From contig NC_080420.1 in NCBI RefSeq assembly GCF_029873635.1, positions 34,742,231 to 34,806,230 of the forward strand: 64,000 bases of DNA, in the 5' to 3' direction. The notes under the pieces were generated by a model. It ran no database searches, was not told the origin of the DNA, and saw only the letters and a program-made list of their open reading frames with translations. This DNA comes from Malania oleifera (taxonomy: Eukaryota; Streptophyta; Magnoliopsida; Santalales; Ximeniaceae). The number at the start of each line of letters is the position of its first letter. The stretch's first letter is position 1. Shown in pieces: positions 10,600-22,492 of this stretch. A program made the translations under genes and the position numbers.

Positions 10600-12731
10600 G
10601 GCATTAATATTGAATTAGTTAAAATAGTGAGGATATTTAATCCCAAAAGTAAAATTTTATAAAAATAATATTCCTATAAAACTTAACTAGCATAGAAAAA
10701 CTTTTATTTTTTTGTTTTTTTGTTAGAAGCCTTGATTCGCAAACAAAATGAAATTATTATAAAAATGAATCTCAATCTGATCCCCAAATAAATAAGAAAT
10801 ATCATAAATATCATATTTCCAAACCAAACACTCTCCCATCCTCACTTATAAACAAATCTCATTTTCATGGGCCATGCCACTACCCATTCTCACCATTAAT
10901 ATTGGTAGTTTATTTACATTTTTCAACAAGTGGAATTGAAATTTAAAGGGCATCAAATGTAAGCATAGTCCACCCATGTCTTTTTTGACCTAATTTTGTC
11001 GGAGAAATTATTTAAACATTTCACTAATAAAATTAACCTTTAATAAAAATCAAATAATTTAATGCAAGGAGTTACGTGATATATTTTCTTATAATACTGA
11101 CAATTTAATAAATTAAAATATACTTGTTGAAGATAGAAACATATTTATTATTAATTAGGAATTCTTGTTACATTATTTGGTAGAATTAGGCTTTAAGAGA
11201 GGTTTGCCAGCAAGTAGATTGGTTGGGTTTTTTGTAAGTTTGGTCTCTCCTCAAAGAATAAGAGTGGTGAGGGAACAAAAAATGAAATAAAATAAAATAG
11301 AAGAAGAAGAAGAAGATGAAGATAAGACTGCCCTTAGTTTCTTCTTTTAGATTTTTTTTTTTGTTTTTTTTTTTTCAACCCAGGTTGTTTTTAATCTTTC
11401 AAATGATTAGCTTTATTATACATGATAATTTAAACAAAGAATATGATAACTATCATACTTAGTTTTGTTCCATACTATTCAGTCTTATCTCATAAAACTC
11501 AATTACAAAAACTTACACATTAAAAGTGCTTACATCACTGATATATGTAAAGAAATATATGCCAGTTACGAGTATTATGTTTAATTATGAGCTTATTTGT
11601 AAGCTATAAACCAACTGTGAGTGAGTATTATTTTTAATCAAAATGTATATTTTTAAAATAAAATACTTAAGATTATGGGCTCATGACATCATAAACGCAT
11701 ATAATAGGAAGTGGTTAGTGGTTAGTGTACTAGGAAAAGAAATGTGCTCGTCACGTGGGCCCTGATAGTCACGAACCGTGACTATATATTTGATATCTGT
11801 TTAGATAAAAAAAAAAAAAAAGAGTTTGTTTGAAGAAAGGAAAGGAGAAGGTAAATATCACATTTCTTTTCATTTTCAAAAAGATTTTTTAAGTTCTAGA
11901 TTGACCTTAAATTTTAAGGAACCATTTGCTATCAATGTAAAAAATTATGAAAAATAAAAACTACAAACAAAAACTACAAACCAACAAAATTAAAAATTAA
12001 AAAGTAGCAACGTATTTAGTTAATATTTGTAAAATTAGATTACTCTAAAACTTAATTGAACAGATACTTATTTTTGTGGTTGAACCAAATAAAAATTTTA
12101 AAATATAATTAAAAATAAAAATACAAAATAAAAAATAAGAATATTATAATAAAAAATATTGTTATAATTATATTAATTATTATGTTTGAAAATTCATTTT
12201 ACAAAAATAATATTATTTTATATTAATTATTTTGTTTGAGAAAAGAAAAAAGAAAAAAAATGCATAACAATAAATTAATTATAAATTATATTTTATTTTT
12301 ATATTAAAATTATACAGAGTAAACATTTTTTAAATTAAGATTATATTTTTTAAAAGATAAAATTTACTACATGTAAAATAAAGTATTTTATTCATTAATT
12401 AGTTATATATAATTTTCTCTTATTTTTTTTATCACCATTATTTTTTTTTTTTCAGAAAAAGAAGATACTTTCACTTTCTCTTTCCATTTTTTATAATAGT
12501 TTTTTAAGTTCTATACGGACTGTTAATTTTTAGATATCCATAGTAGGGGTGTTCTCGTGTTGAATTTGACTAGGTTGGACCTAAAAGTTCATCCATTCAA
12601 TCTTGACGTTTCAATAAAACTTCAATTTTTAGTCAAACTGTTGAGGATGCAGTTTGTGTTAGATTGGGTTGATTCGATTATCGGGTGGCTTGGGTCCGAT
12701 GGCGAAAGAAATAAGAAAAAAAAATGCAAAG

Positions 12732-12771
<40 letters not shown>

Positions 12772-12798
12772 AAGTTTTGCTAAACAAAATAATGTATG
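10600..12798. repeat. Direct duplication, copy 2 (uninterrupted)
   Basis: About 2.2 kb, AT-rich, noncoding, same orientation as copy 1. It preserves the empty site of solo LTR B at about 12465-12475. It contains a CACGTGGGCCCTGATAGTCA box near 11754 and a TA microsatellite (12733-12767). It ends at AATGTATG, immediately left of the inverted arm that precedes the dirigent gene. Whether it supplies regulatory sequence to that gene cannot be told from sequence. Confidence 0.85.
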
Positions 12799-12801
12799 TA
12801 T

Positions 12802-12946
12802 GGCTCCAAATCAGTAAATTTAGTTCATAATCAGCAAATTCAAAGTACAATTCAACAATTTCTACTTCCAACTAGTAGCAATTTCAACTCAAATTTTGTA
12901 AATGGAAGGAGAATTTAAGACTTTAAAACAAGTGCAATGCTAGAGG
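12802..12946 (+). repeat. Left inverted arm flanking the dirigent gene
   Basis: A 145-bp arm from GGCTCCAAATCAGTAAATTT to TGCAATGCTAGAGG. Its reverse complement matches 14207-14352 along the whole length, with roughly one difference per ten bases by eye. It could be the terminal inverted repeat of a gene-carrying DNA transposon, or one of two MITEs inserted in opposite orientation. Confidence 0.8.
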
Positions 12947-13000
12947 AATGCTGGCTGCAAATAAACTTTACTCTTTATTTACAATCAGTTCCCTTACGCC

Positions 13001-13010
13001 TTTATATGAA
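13001..13010 (+). promoter_or_regulatory. Possible TATA box of the dirigent gene
   Basis: TTTATATGAA lies about 80 bp upstream of the ATG, a suitable distance for a short 5' UTR. No transcription start evidence is available from sequence alone. Confidence 0.35.
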
Positions 13011-13040
13011 GGAGAGACAGGGTATGTGAGAGAGAGCCAG

Positions 13041-13042
<2 letters not shown>

Positions 13043-13088
<46 letters not shown>
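13043..13088 (+). repeat. GA microsatellite touching the start codon
   Basis: An almost perfect (AG)n run of about 45 bp ends directly at the ATG at 13089, so it forms the end of the 5' UTR. GA tracts in plant 5' UTRs can bind BPC/GAGA factors (known for the class, not shown here). Length variation would move the start site relative to the cap. Confidence 0.9.
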
Positions 13089-13097
<9 letters not shown>

Positions 13098-13679
13098 GCA
13101 GCTTTTGTGTTAATCTCTCTTGTGGCAGCAGCCATGCCGATGCCGCTTCAGAGCCTTGAGAATGGGGGCTCCCAATGGGCCTGGGCCAAGAGTGTTGAGA
13201 AACAGAAGGAGACCACCGCTGCCGCCGCCGCCACCACCACCACCACCCTCCAGTTCTACTTTCACGATATTGTGAGCGGGAATGACCCGACGGCCGTCCG
13301 GGTGGCAGGGGCCACCGGCACCGACAAGTCGCCGACCCTCTTCGGCGCCTTGATCATGGCGGACGACCCGCTGACGGAGGGACCCGACCCGAACTCGAAG
13401 CTGGTGGGGCGAGCACAGGGGCTGTACGGGTCCGCCGGGAAGGCAGTTTTATCTCTGATCATGGCCATGAACTTCTGCTTCACGGACGGAGCGTACGACG
13501 GGAGCTGCGTCACCGTTCTGGGTCGGAACCCGGCCTTAGACCCGGTCCGGGAGTTGCCGATCGCCAGCGGATCGGGGCTTTTCCGACTGGGTCGCGGGTA
13601 CGCAATCGCCCGGATACACTGGGCCAATTTCACCACCGGAGATGTCATTGTTGGATACAATATGACGGTGGTCCATTAA
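13089..13679 (+). CDS. Dirigent-family protein, 196 aa, single exon
   Basis: Dirigent proteins are secreted, non-oxidising partners that steer coupling of phenoxy radicals, or related quinone-methide chemistry, in lignan, lignin and defence metabolism in the apoplast. The product begins with a hydrophobic leader (residues 1 to about 20). A linker with Ala and Thr runs (43-53) follows, then a dirigent domain (about 54-196). Family motifs are seen: LQFYFHDIVSGNDPTAV at 54-70, FGALIMADDPLTEGPD at 85-100, VGRAQGLYGSAG at 106-117 and LPIASGSGLFRLGRGYA at 156-172. Sequons occur at N180 and N191. Length and lack of introns fit the family. The ATG at 13089 is chosen because the leader starts there; upstream codons only read the GA repeat. 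The gene is strikingly GC-rich against its AT-rich surroundings and lies between inverted arms. Subfamily and substrate are not determined. Confidence 0.93.
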
Positions 13680-13773
13680 TATTTAGTATTAAATATTTAT
13701 TTATGCTTCCTGATTATATAGATTGGCTGATGTACATTCGTAAAGTTTGCTTCATGAAATTAGGAGTTTCCAT

Positions 13774-13779
13774 AATAAA
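13774..13779 (+). terminator. Putative polyadenylation signal
   Basis: AATAAA lies 95 bp after the dirigent stop codon in AT-rich sequence. It is the first canonical hexamer seen downstream. Confidence 0.45.
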
Positions 13780-14206
13780 GATTAGAATATGTATTTTAAA
13801 TTTTGTTTTTATTCACTTAATTTTTATAACAAAATTAGAGAACCTATGACCATTTTAGAAGATGAAAAAAATAGAAAAAATATTTATTTTTAAAGAGTGT
13901 GTATATACTTAAATAAAATAAACATATACATATATAATAGTATCCAACCCAACTCTACAACGAATTCTCTTTTTGGTTCACCCGGGTTACGGATTTGTCT
14001 TATAAAGACGTGTAAGTTCAAATCATTTATATAAATTTAAAATTTCTTCATATATATAGATCGTGACACAGAATATTTATGAATTTCTATTTTCTAAAAT
14101 TGGCGAATTTTTATTATCATTCATAAGGTGGATTAATTGTTGGGCGAAAGGGAATGCTGGGTGCAGGCACTAGATGAGCAACAACAGTGTAGAGGATAAG
14201 GTGTGT

Positions 14207-14352
14207 TCCCCTAGCGTTGCACTTGTTTTAAGTCTTAAATTCTCCTTCCATTTACAAAATTGAGTTGAAATTGCTTCTAGTTGGAAGTAGAAATTGTTGA
14301 ATTGTACTTTGATTTTGCTGATATTGAAGTAAATTTACTGATTTGTGGAACC
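14207..14352 (-). repeat. Right inverted arm flanking the dirigent gene
   Basis: Runs from CCCCTAGCGTTGCAC to TTACTGATTTGTGGAACC and is the reverse complement of 12802-12946 with scattered changes. No convincing target duplication was found outside the arms (GTATGTAT on the left, CTAAATTC on the right). The arms enclose 1260 bp including the whole gene, its TATA-like box and its polyadenylation signal. Confidence 0.8.
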
Positions 14353-17069
14353 CTAAATTCTTTGATATTAGGGCCGGGTTTTTATCTGATCTCATGTTTA
14401 TTTCAATGAGCAATTGATGATTATGTAAATTTTATTTCATTGTTCAGATTTCAATCCGTATGATCGTTGAATTTAGTTTCAATATCCATGGAACACTAAA
14501 TTTTTGAGGTCAAGGTTTTTCTTCAATTTCATAATTATTTGAATGTTTAATCAATGAATGTGTAAATTTTATTTGATTGTTTGGATTTTAATTTACGTGA
14601 ATTTTGTTTTGATTTTGTGTGTAGTTTGTAAAATTGTGGCTTTTAGGGTAGACTAAAACATAATAAAAATGATCAAAGTATCCTTAAATTCCTATAAAAG
14701 CTTTGATTTTCTAATTTTCAAAATAATTAACAATATGATAGAAAAAGTACTTATATTAAGGATTTATTTATTTTATAAGTATATTTTATTAAATAAATAA
14801 TTTTTTTAGAAAAAGTATTTTTTATTTTCTATAAGTGGTTCCAAATCTATAAAGGTTGAGAGTTTATGAAGCTATTATTTTTTTTCAAAATAATATATAA
14901 AAATTTTAAGCAATTTAAAAATACTTTCAGAATATTCCTCTAAATTTAAATGACATTTTATTTAAATTTTTTTTTCATTTAAAAAAATTGCATACATGAT
15001 GATTTAATGTATAAAAATTAATTGTGACTATTAAAATATTATGATAATATTAAAATATTATTTTAATTTTGTTTGCAATAATTTTAATATCATTTGCAAT
15101 ATGCTATTTTTTTTTTTGTAAAAATTAATGGTTTTAATATCATAGACTCATATGTATCATATTTTTGAGAATCATGAAATATTTCCCAAACCAAAATATC
15201 TTATTTAAATTTACTTGAAAATTGGAGGGGAGAGCGAGGTGATGATTAAACTTCCTATAATATTTTTCTGCAATTTCCAAAAAATGAGTATTGTAAATTG
15301 ATCCTTAGAAAATCCCCTCATCTCATTCTAGTATTTTATCTTTAATTTTATAGTGTTGGCTCGTGAAGGTCTACAGGTACCTCTAAAGGTCGTTTAATTT
15401 ATATCTTTCAAAATTTTGAAATGTCCATAACCTTAACATCTCATTTTATTTTTAATTTTCATATTAGAATTTAATATGCATAAGTAACATCAATTTCATT
15501 CGAATGGAAGAACATAAGAATTTCCCATACTCTCTCGTGGATAGTTTTTATAAGAATCTCATTTCCCAGGTTCAAACAATATTATACCACTGTCTCTCCA
15601 AATATAGAATAAAAATTTTAACATATATTGTGTAGGTTTTGTTAAAGTTAGCCGTTTTAATTTTATAGGTTTACCAAAATATTCAACCCCTACAATTTTC
15701 ATTATACTTCTAATACTTCTCTTACTCTTTACGGCAAAAATTTTGAGTAATTATGATAGTTATGGGGGTGTTTTGGAACAATTATGGGTAGTTATAGCAA
15801 TGAATTTTTTATTTGTGAAAAATGATATCAAAAGGGAGTCTTGTTCATGATTCCAACATTGGTTTGAGGTGAAATTAGAAGTTTTAGCCTTATATAGGCA
15901 AAAACTTTATCTTGCCATGAGTATTGCAGTTGAGGACAGTTGTACAATCTAAAGGATAAAAACAATGCTAAAGGTAGAATTCATGAGCTTTTAAGGGATA
16001 AATTAGAGTATCATGTATGTATATAGTATAAATATGATTATATTAATATGTAATAGAATTGATTATCATTTGTTGCAACTTATAAATATTAAGATAAAAT
16101 AATAATTACATTTTATAACTTTTAAAAGTTAGGGTTATGTGTTTCTTGTAGGTATTTTTTAATTTCGAGAGCACAATTTCGAATGGCAGAGAGCTCAAAC
16201 AGCAAGTAGTGTTCTCATTACTATATTATTGTATATGGAGGGGGACAGAGAATGATCACAAGAGTGGATGGAGTGGATTGCAAGGAGGGCGAAGTTAAAA
16301 AAATTATATAATAAGATATACATATATATCAACATATTGATAAAATTATTGAGTGTTGTGGGTTACGGAGAGATATCCTATGAAGAGGTAGAATGATATA
16401 GTCTTCTTTAAGATCGTTACCATCAAGGAAGATTGTGGTCTTCACATTGCCTTGGACCCATAGAGTTCATGCCCTATATACGTTGTGGAATTTTATGTGG
16501 AAACCATTCTTCAAGCAAGTATTCTTGAAGTTGCTTTCATTGATGATGGAGGGATGTTGATACCGGCCCAACCATTTGTACAAGCATAGAAGGGCACCCA
16601 ATTAGAATCTCCTCTATAACATGCATATGGTGGGGTATTTGAAACAATTGATGTGGATTTAAATGACGTTGGGGGGAACATCATTTGATATCTTATGGAA
16701 TGATTGAGTGAGATGTGGATGACTAATAAAAGGGAGAAAATGTTCCTGCTGATTTGTATGCAATTGCTTTGCATTGGATGAGAGGATGAACATCATAAAT
16801 AATATTGACTTACAGGACGAGGACAACATCATTTAGGAAATTGTAGAAGGATTGAATGATTTTGGCAATTATGCAAACCATGCTGTAGGTTTGAAATCAC
16901 AATCCTCCCCTCATTAAATGAGTGAGGATGTTGATAACAGATGATTTGTGGATCAACCTGCATGTACATTGGCATAGATGTGGAGATCGCTAATGTTATA
17001 TGTCAATTTGAGCGCCTTGGGTAGGTTACTCATTGGGACAAGTCATCCAAGTTGTGCAGAGGGATGATT
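14353..17069. other. AT-rich intergenic DNA
   Basis: No gene, RNA or bounded repeat was recognised. Numerous homopolymers and A/T tracts are present. The last few hundred bases may hold the eroded 5' part of the MULE gene that becomes readable from 17070, but I could not align them to a domain. Confidence 0.5.
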
Positions 17070-18850
17070 TTTTACTTAAAGGATTAGTTAATAGTTACAG
17101 TGCATATTTATTATGCTCAAACACACCATGACTTCTATGTGGTGCAGTCTATCCCGCAATTTTGGGTTGCTAAGTGCAATAAGAAATCTGAGTACAAATG
17201 GAGATTGCATGCCATGTTGCGTAAGGAACATAATTTGTTGGAAATCACTCAATAGACTGGACTGCAAATGTGCTTGAATCAAATTTTATTGCAAGATCAC
17301 TACCAAATTACCTCATCCCTAGTATCTTGAGAGATAATGAACATAATCAGGGGAGATACATTTACTTCAACAATTACTTCGAAAGAAATTCTAGATTGTC
17401 AATTCATATATGCTATATCATACAAGGTGTGCTTAGGAAAATAGAAAGCCATTGTTGACCTCTTTGGAGATTGGGATATCTTGTACCAATAGTGGAAGTC
17501 TTTGGTGATTGGGATATATTATACCAAACTTTGCCAAAGTGGATAGAGGCGATGTGAACCTATAATCTCGACACCATAGTGAAATGGAGGTGGAATGATA
17601 TTCCCAAGTATGAAAATTCTACTATATTGGTATTTGTATTTTGGTTATTCATAGCATTAATAGAGGGCTTTCTCCATTGACCATTTGCTATATGTATAGA
17701 TGGTAGACACCTATACGAGAAGAATAAAGGCAAGCTTTTGATTTCTACGACTCGCGATGCTAATGGACAAATATTCCCCCTTACATTTTCCTTTGTACAA
17801 AAGGAGAGTTTTGACATATGGAATTGATTTATCAAATTTCTTCATTATGTCATTGACAGATAGGTGATTTGATTGATATCAGATAGGCATGAAGGTATAA
17901 TTGTTGTGGTGCAACAAAATCTTGATTGGCAACGGGTGCGTGCCCACCATTGGTTTTACCTACGCCATGTTGACACCAACTTCAATAGTAAAGTGGTAAA
18001 TGCAACTTTGAAGTGGATGGTGGAGCGAGCAAGGAAGGAACACCAAATTAGAAATTTTGATAAGTGGATGGAAAAGATAATTTTTGAAGGTGTGCAATTA
18101 CTAGTCATTTTTTTATCAGATCCCTCCTAATAAGTAAACTAAGTGCCACGACGGTGGGCGAAACATGACCACTAAATTTGTGGAGTGTTTCAATGCCATC
18201 CTTAAAGGACTGCATAGTCTACCAATAATGACCATCATACAGTTGACTTTCTATTGCCTTGTCTATTATTTCAATAGTCAATGGGAGGCAGTTCGCAAAG
18301 TAGTTGCAGTAGTTGATTCATATACCTTGTACATCATGTTATCCATGGAAAGAAGAAAGATTAGGGCCAGTGGATAGAAGGTCATGCTGTTTAATTAGTT
18401 GAGAGGTTCATTCAACATAATAATAACACAACAAGGACCATGCAAAGGAAACAATATTCAAAATTTTAGCATCCATGAACGACAATGCTCATGTAGGAAG
18501 TGAAAAGATTTACACTTCCCTTGCTCCTATATATTAGCTACATGTGTAGAGAGATGATTGAATCCAACTAGGTTCATTGACCCTTACAACAACATAAAAG
18601 AACACAATACCACATATACAATTGATTTTAACTCGATCAGACATCGAGACTATTGGTCGGAGCCAAGTATGCCGAAATTATATGCAAACTCAGCTTTAGC
18701 CCAACACAATGGTCGTCCTAGGAGCTCATAGTTGCATAATGAGATGGATGTCAGAGAGAGCAAGAAGATGAACATGTGTCGCATTTGCAAAGAATAAGGA
18801 CATAGCCTCACAAGGTGTCTGAGAAGGATTGGATAGAGTAGGCCTATTGC
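17070..18850 (+). pseudogene. Decayed MULE (MuDR-type) transposase
   Basis: Plus-strand frames, broken by stops and frameshifts, read in family order. At about 17098-17330 there is a MuDR DNA-binding segment (FYVVQSIPQFWVAKCNKK, WRLHAMLRKEHNLLEI). At about 17690-17835 the catalytic-core start gives DGRHLYEKNKGKLLIS. At 17873-18130 comes LISDRHEGI and then a His-rich RAHHWFYLRHVDTNFNSK. At 18165-18377 MTTKFVECFNAILKG follows. At about 18465-18530 a SWIM-type zinc finger reads HERQCSCRK and then HFPCSYILA. At about 18770-18820 a CCHC knuckle reads CRICKE then GHSLTRC. The enzyme would cut and move Mutator-like elements. Multiple in-frame stops (for example near 17257, 17850 and 18129) make it non-functional. 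Terminal inverted repeats were not found. Confidence 0.8.
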
Positions 18851-19699
18851 ATTTATGCATTATATCCTTGTTCAGCGACTATGGAATTTTTCTAAATTTT
18901 ATAGTTATTCTCCTCTACCTCAAAACTTGTAATTATTCTCTTGTAAATTTGGGTGAGTCCTTGAATATTGTTTCATATCAATGAAATAATGACTTATATG
19001 TCACAGATGTGGGCTTTATAGTCAAACCACATATATCTGCATGTGTACTACTATGTAGTTGCTCTCTAAACTAATCTTCCTTCTTCGTAGAAATGGAAAG
19101 TACTTCACGATGGGGTAGGCAAAATATGAATAAGCCATCATCTTCACATTACACTCCAAATGAACTATTTGTAGGAATGGGAAGATATTGTTGTCTCATG
19201 GGCCACTTTCTTGATTTATTAAGCCTTGCTGACTTTGAATCCTTAATCACCTTTCTAAAATGGATGCGAGTAGGATTTTTAGTTTCATGAGGCAAACAAT
19301 TTGCTTTCAAAATTGCAATTGTTAAATGCTCCAATTCCTAGACAAAGGTCATTGTTTGTTAAATGAGACATCTATGCTTCAAAGAAACGGACACTAAATT
19401 TAATCTATGAAGAAAATAATCAAATGTATATTCGAATTAATCCATTTAATAGGATACTGTATGTTATTGAAGAACATGTGAGGTTGACTGATGACTATTT
19501 GGTATGCATCTTGAGCGATCTAGCTTGCCACTTAGATAGTTATATTACTAATGAGGAGGATGATAGTTGACATCAATAACTTGGTACTTCAGCTAATTTT
19601 CTTATATTTCATTGTTAATTCATGATATGTATTCATCTTATCTTCTTTATAACATCGATCTAGTATCGAGTGACTATTCTGTGCTGATGTTGGGAGATT
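18851..19699 (+). other. Spacer with short open frames between MULE and PMD remnants
   Basis: Contains a 65-codon frame at 19093-19290 and another readable stretch at about 19420-19570 (INPFNRILYVIEEHVRLTDD). Neither is recognised. They may be decayed exons of the downstream PMD-type frame or of a second MULE gene. Confidence 0.3.
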
Positions 19700-21674
19700 A
19701 GCATTGCTTTACTCAGGCATGTGTAGAGGGTCATATGGATGCAGTATATTGTCGTGGTGGCACATAGTTCATGGAGATATTGTTTGATGTAGATGAGCAC
19801 ATCATCGACTCAATACACATCTCTAGTTTCTATGACTTATACTGTATTGATCACACCTATTTAGATAAGAATCTTGGCACCACATTCATCAAGTGATGGA
19901 GGCCAAAGGCACACATATTCCACCTCCCTATGGTGAGGCCACGGATATGGTGATTCTATTCAACCTCCCTATTGACGAGGGGGCTATCATTGGATATTCA
20001 TGTAGATCAGCAGAGGGGAACTAGGACTAGCAGGGACGACAGACATTGTGTCATGTGTGCTAGTAGCTATTACAGGTTACCACACCCTATACAAAGATAT
20101 ATGGTTCATGCATCAAGATGAGATTCTTGTGGGATCATTTTCATCAATGATATGATGCTGCAAATGACTAGAATATCATATTCTACACATATGCACACAT
20201 TTTGCTATTAATTTGTGGATCTCTCTTCTATGAAATCTCTGCGAGTTATGTACATCTTATGTTCTTGCCTCTATTGGACGATCTAACGTAGGTGCATTCA
20301 TACAATTAGGGTTTAGTCACACTCACGTGGTTGTATAAAAAGATATGCCACACTAAACATACATTGAAGAAGGAGATTGGACGTCCTAAATCTCTTCTTC
20401 AGATCTAAGCATGAGAGAGATGCCCATCTCTAGCTCCATCCCATTTGAGTGTGCTTCATATTGAGAGGGACGCTGATGATCATCTCGTGTATCGGTTACC
20501 ACTTGTATATAGGTTAGTTTTAATTGCATTTGGATTCAACTTTGCTTATGATATTAATTACTACTTAATGTCAGGCACATTATAATATTTGTGTACACAT
20601 TTATTATATAGGTGGAGGGATGATACGAGGGCTCCTTATGTCACTTAAGATACATTGCTATGATTTAGGTTTGAGTTAAACATGCACCGCAAGCATAAGG
20701 TATTATTATGTTCAATCAAAGTTTGATTGCATAACACATCATTTTTATCTTTATTTATTTATTTTTTTTTGTGATAAGGTATATATAATTAACTAACCTT
20801 CTTCAAACTTATGTGCAATTCATTTGAAGGCCTTACATTGATGAAATTGTACATGACCTACTTGCTGATTGTCTCGATGGGAGTGACCTATGGATGGCTT
20901 GGGTGCCACTCATTTGCTTTCACGTAGTAGAGTGGTACCTTCCTGATCAAGTCTTGCATTAGTTTGGCTATTAGGAGGGCATTACCAATCCATTTCCACG
21001 TCATGAATATGGGTTTAGCGCTATCACTTACATCAGATTGACAGTTGTGGTCATGGGGTCACAAATTGAAGATCTTTCCATAGTCGATATATGGACTTAT
21101 GTTAGCATTAGAGGGAGCATATCATTGGTAGTAGAGCTAAAGGAGGGTCCTATGCTTGCAGATGACCCATGTTTCATCTGATATAGGTTTATTATTCGAT
21201 GCTTCGTTGATAGGGCAATAGTTGTATATATAACCCTTGTAAGTATACGTCAACACACAAGTTCTAGTACTACTATAAATTTCTTTTTGACTAACTTTTT
21301 TTTTTCTAATGTAGGCTGACATATTACATGAGGTCTTTGGCCCTTTAGCACCCTATGCCTCTCCGACTATTCATGACTAGAGCAAGCCCTCCACTATTAC
21401 ATGGTATACTCCTCATATGCCTTCATCCTCACAGCTAGAGTATGGCAAGCCCTCGTGTAGTACCCCATATGCCCCTTTTTACATTGCTGACCCCTTGACC
21501 AATAGCCCATATGACTCTCCTCCCACCCCATCCATAACCTTTATGTTTGACCCGAGTATAGAACTTGAGGAGAAGAAGCAAAAATCAGTGATAGAGGATG
21601 GAGTACATAAACAAAATGTAGGTACATTAGTAGGGAACTACTTGAAAAAAATTAGTGCAATGAGAAGATGGTAA
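19700..21674 (+). pseudogene. Decayed plant mobile domain (PMD, MAIN-like) reading frame
   Basis: Broken plus-strand frames resemble PMD proteins, the family of MAIN, MAIL1 and the N-terminus of PP7-long phosphatases. They read HIIDSIHISSFYDLYCIDH (about 19799-19855), WRPKAHIFHLP (about 19898-19930) and, after a gap with stops, MAWVPLICFHVVEWYLPDQV (about 20893-20952). Later come LADDPCFI and a proline/serine-rich tail (21417-21674) like the C-termini of such proteins. PMD domains are known both as host genes and as passengers of MULE and gypsy elements. The colinear MULE transposase just upstream suggests the latter. Several stops and frame changes make it a pseudogene; introns could account for only some. 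Confidence 0.62.
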
Positions 21675-22492
21675 GAAAAATTCAAAGAAAAAATTCCTCA
21701 TCTCTATAAAATAAACCAACGAAAGAGCTAGATGTTGATTTCACATTTATTAATCTAAAGCACTAGCCATACATACCTTGAACAAGGACTTAAACTCATA
21801 CTACTTGGCCATAAAATCACAATAAAATACCTTGAACAAGTACTCAAAACTCATTCTACCCAGCCTCAATATCACAATCAAATACAAAAATTAAAAACAC
21901 AAATTTCATTGCATTACATTGGTGAGAGACAATCATATCACCCATAACGTTATCATTTGTACGGTGCATCTCCTCTATAAGTAAGAATTTCATAGGTTGG
22001 CATTCACTCTTAGCCAAACCATTGTTATTAAGGAATTTTCCAAATTCAACCCTAGAATGGTAGCACACTCTCCAATGGTTGTTACCTTCACTTCAACCCC
22101 TAAATGGAAGTGCATTCCCCAATAATGGTTACTTGTATTTCAACCTCAAGATGGTGATGCATCCCCCACTAGTGACCTCGATATGGCGGCACACTTCTTG
22201 CCGATGTTTCCTTTTCGTTCAACCCAAAAATGGAGAAGCGCTCCTTAACGATGATTATCTGCATTAGGTATCTTATAGTAGGATTTTCATCTGGATCAAG
22301 CTCAATATTTGCATGGCATTCTCAAAGTAAAAAAAAAAAATTAAAAATAACATTTGCATCAAGTCTAGTTAAAGAGTAGCATCAACATATCTTTACCATA
22401 CCATTAGTCATAGAATTATCATTTGTATAATACATCTCCTATATGACGAAACATTTCATGGATTGATATTAACTCTTAGCTAAACCATTATT
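21675..22492. repeat. Diverged internal repeats, unclassified
   Basis: A segment at about 21935-22030 (text around TTATCATTTGTACGGTGCATC, ending in CTCTTAGCCAAACC) recurs diverged at about 22400-22490. Between them are short repeats of the type AATGGTTACTTGTATTTCAAC. No protein was recognised on either strand. Confidence 0.45.

Noticed and set aside
13262..13660. Open minus-strand frame of 132 codons
   Set aside because: Antisense shadow of the GC-rich dirigent coding sequence; no motif of its own.
12799..14360. 9-bp target duplication outside the arms around the dirigent gene
   Set aside because: Flanks (GTATGTAT and CTAAATTC) do not match at any nearby offset, so transposition of the unit is not claimed as shown.
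22470..22476. TTTCA near 22470 as target duplication for the LTR-like insertion ending at 23295
   Set aside because: Homology between the flanking diverged repeats continues across this point, so it cannot be the element edge.
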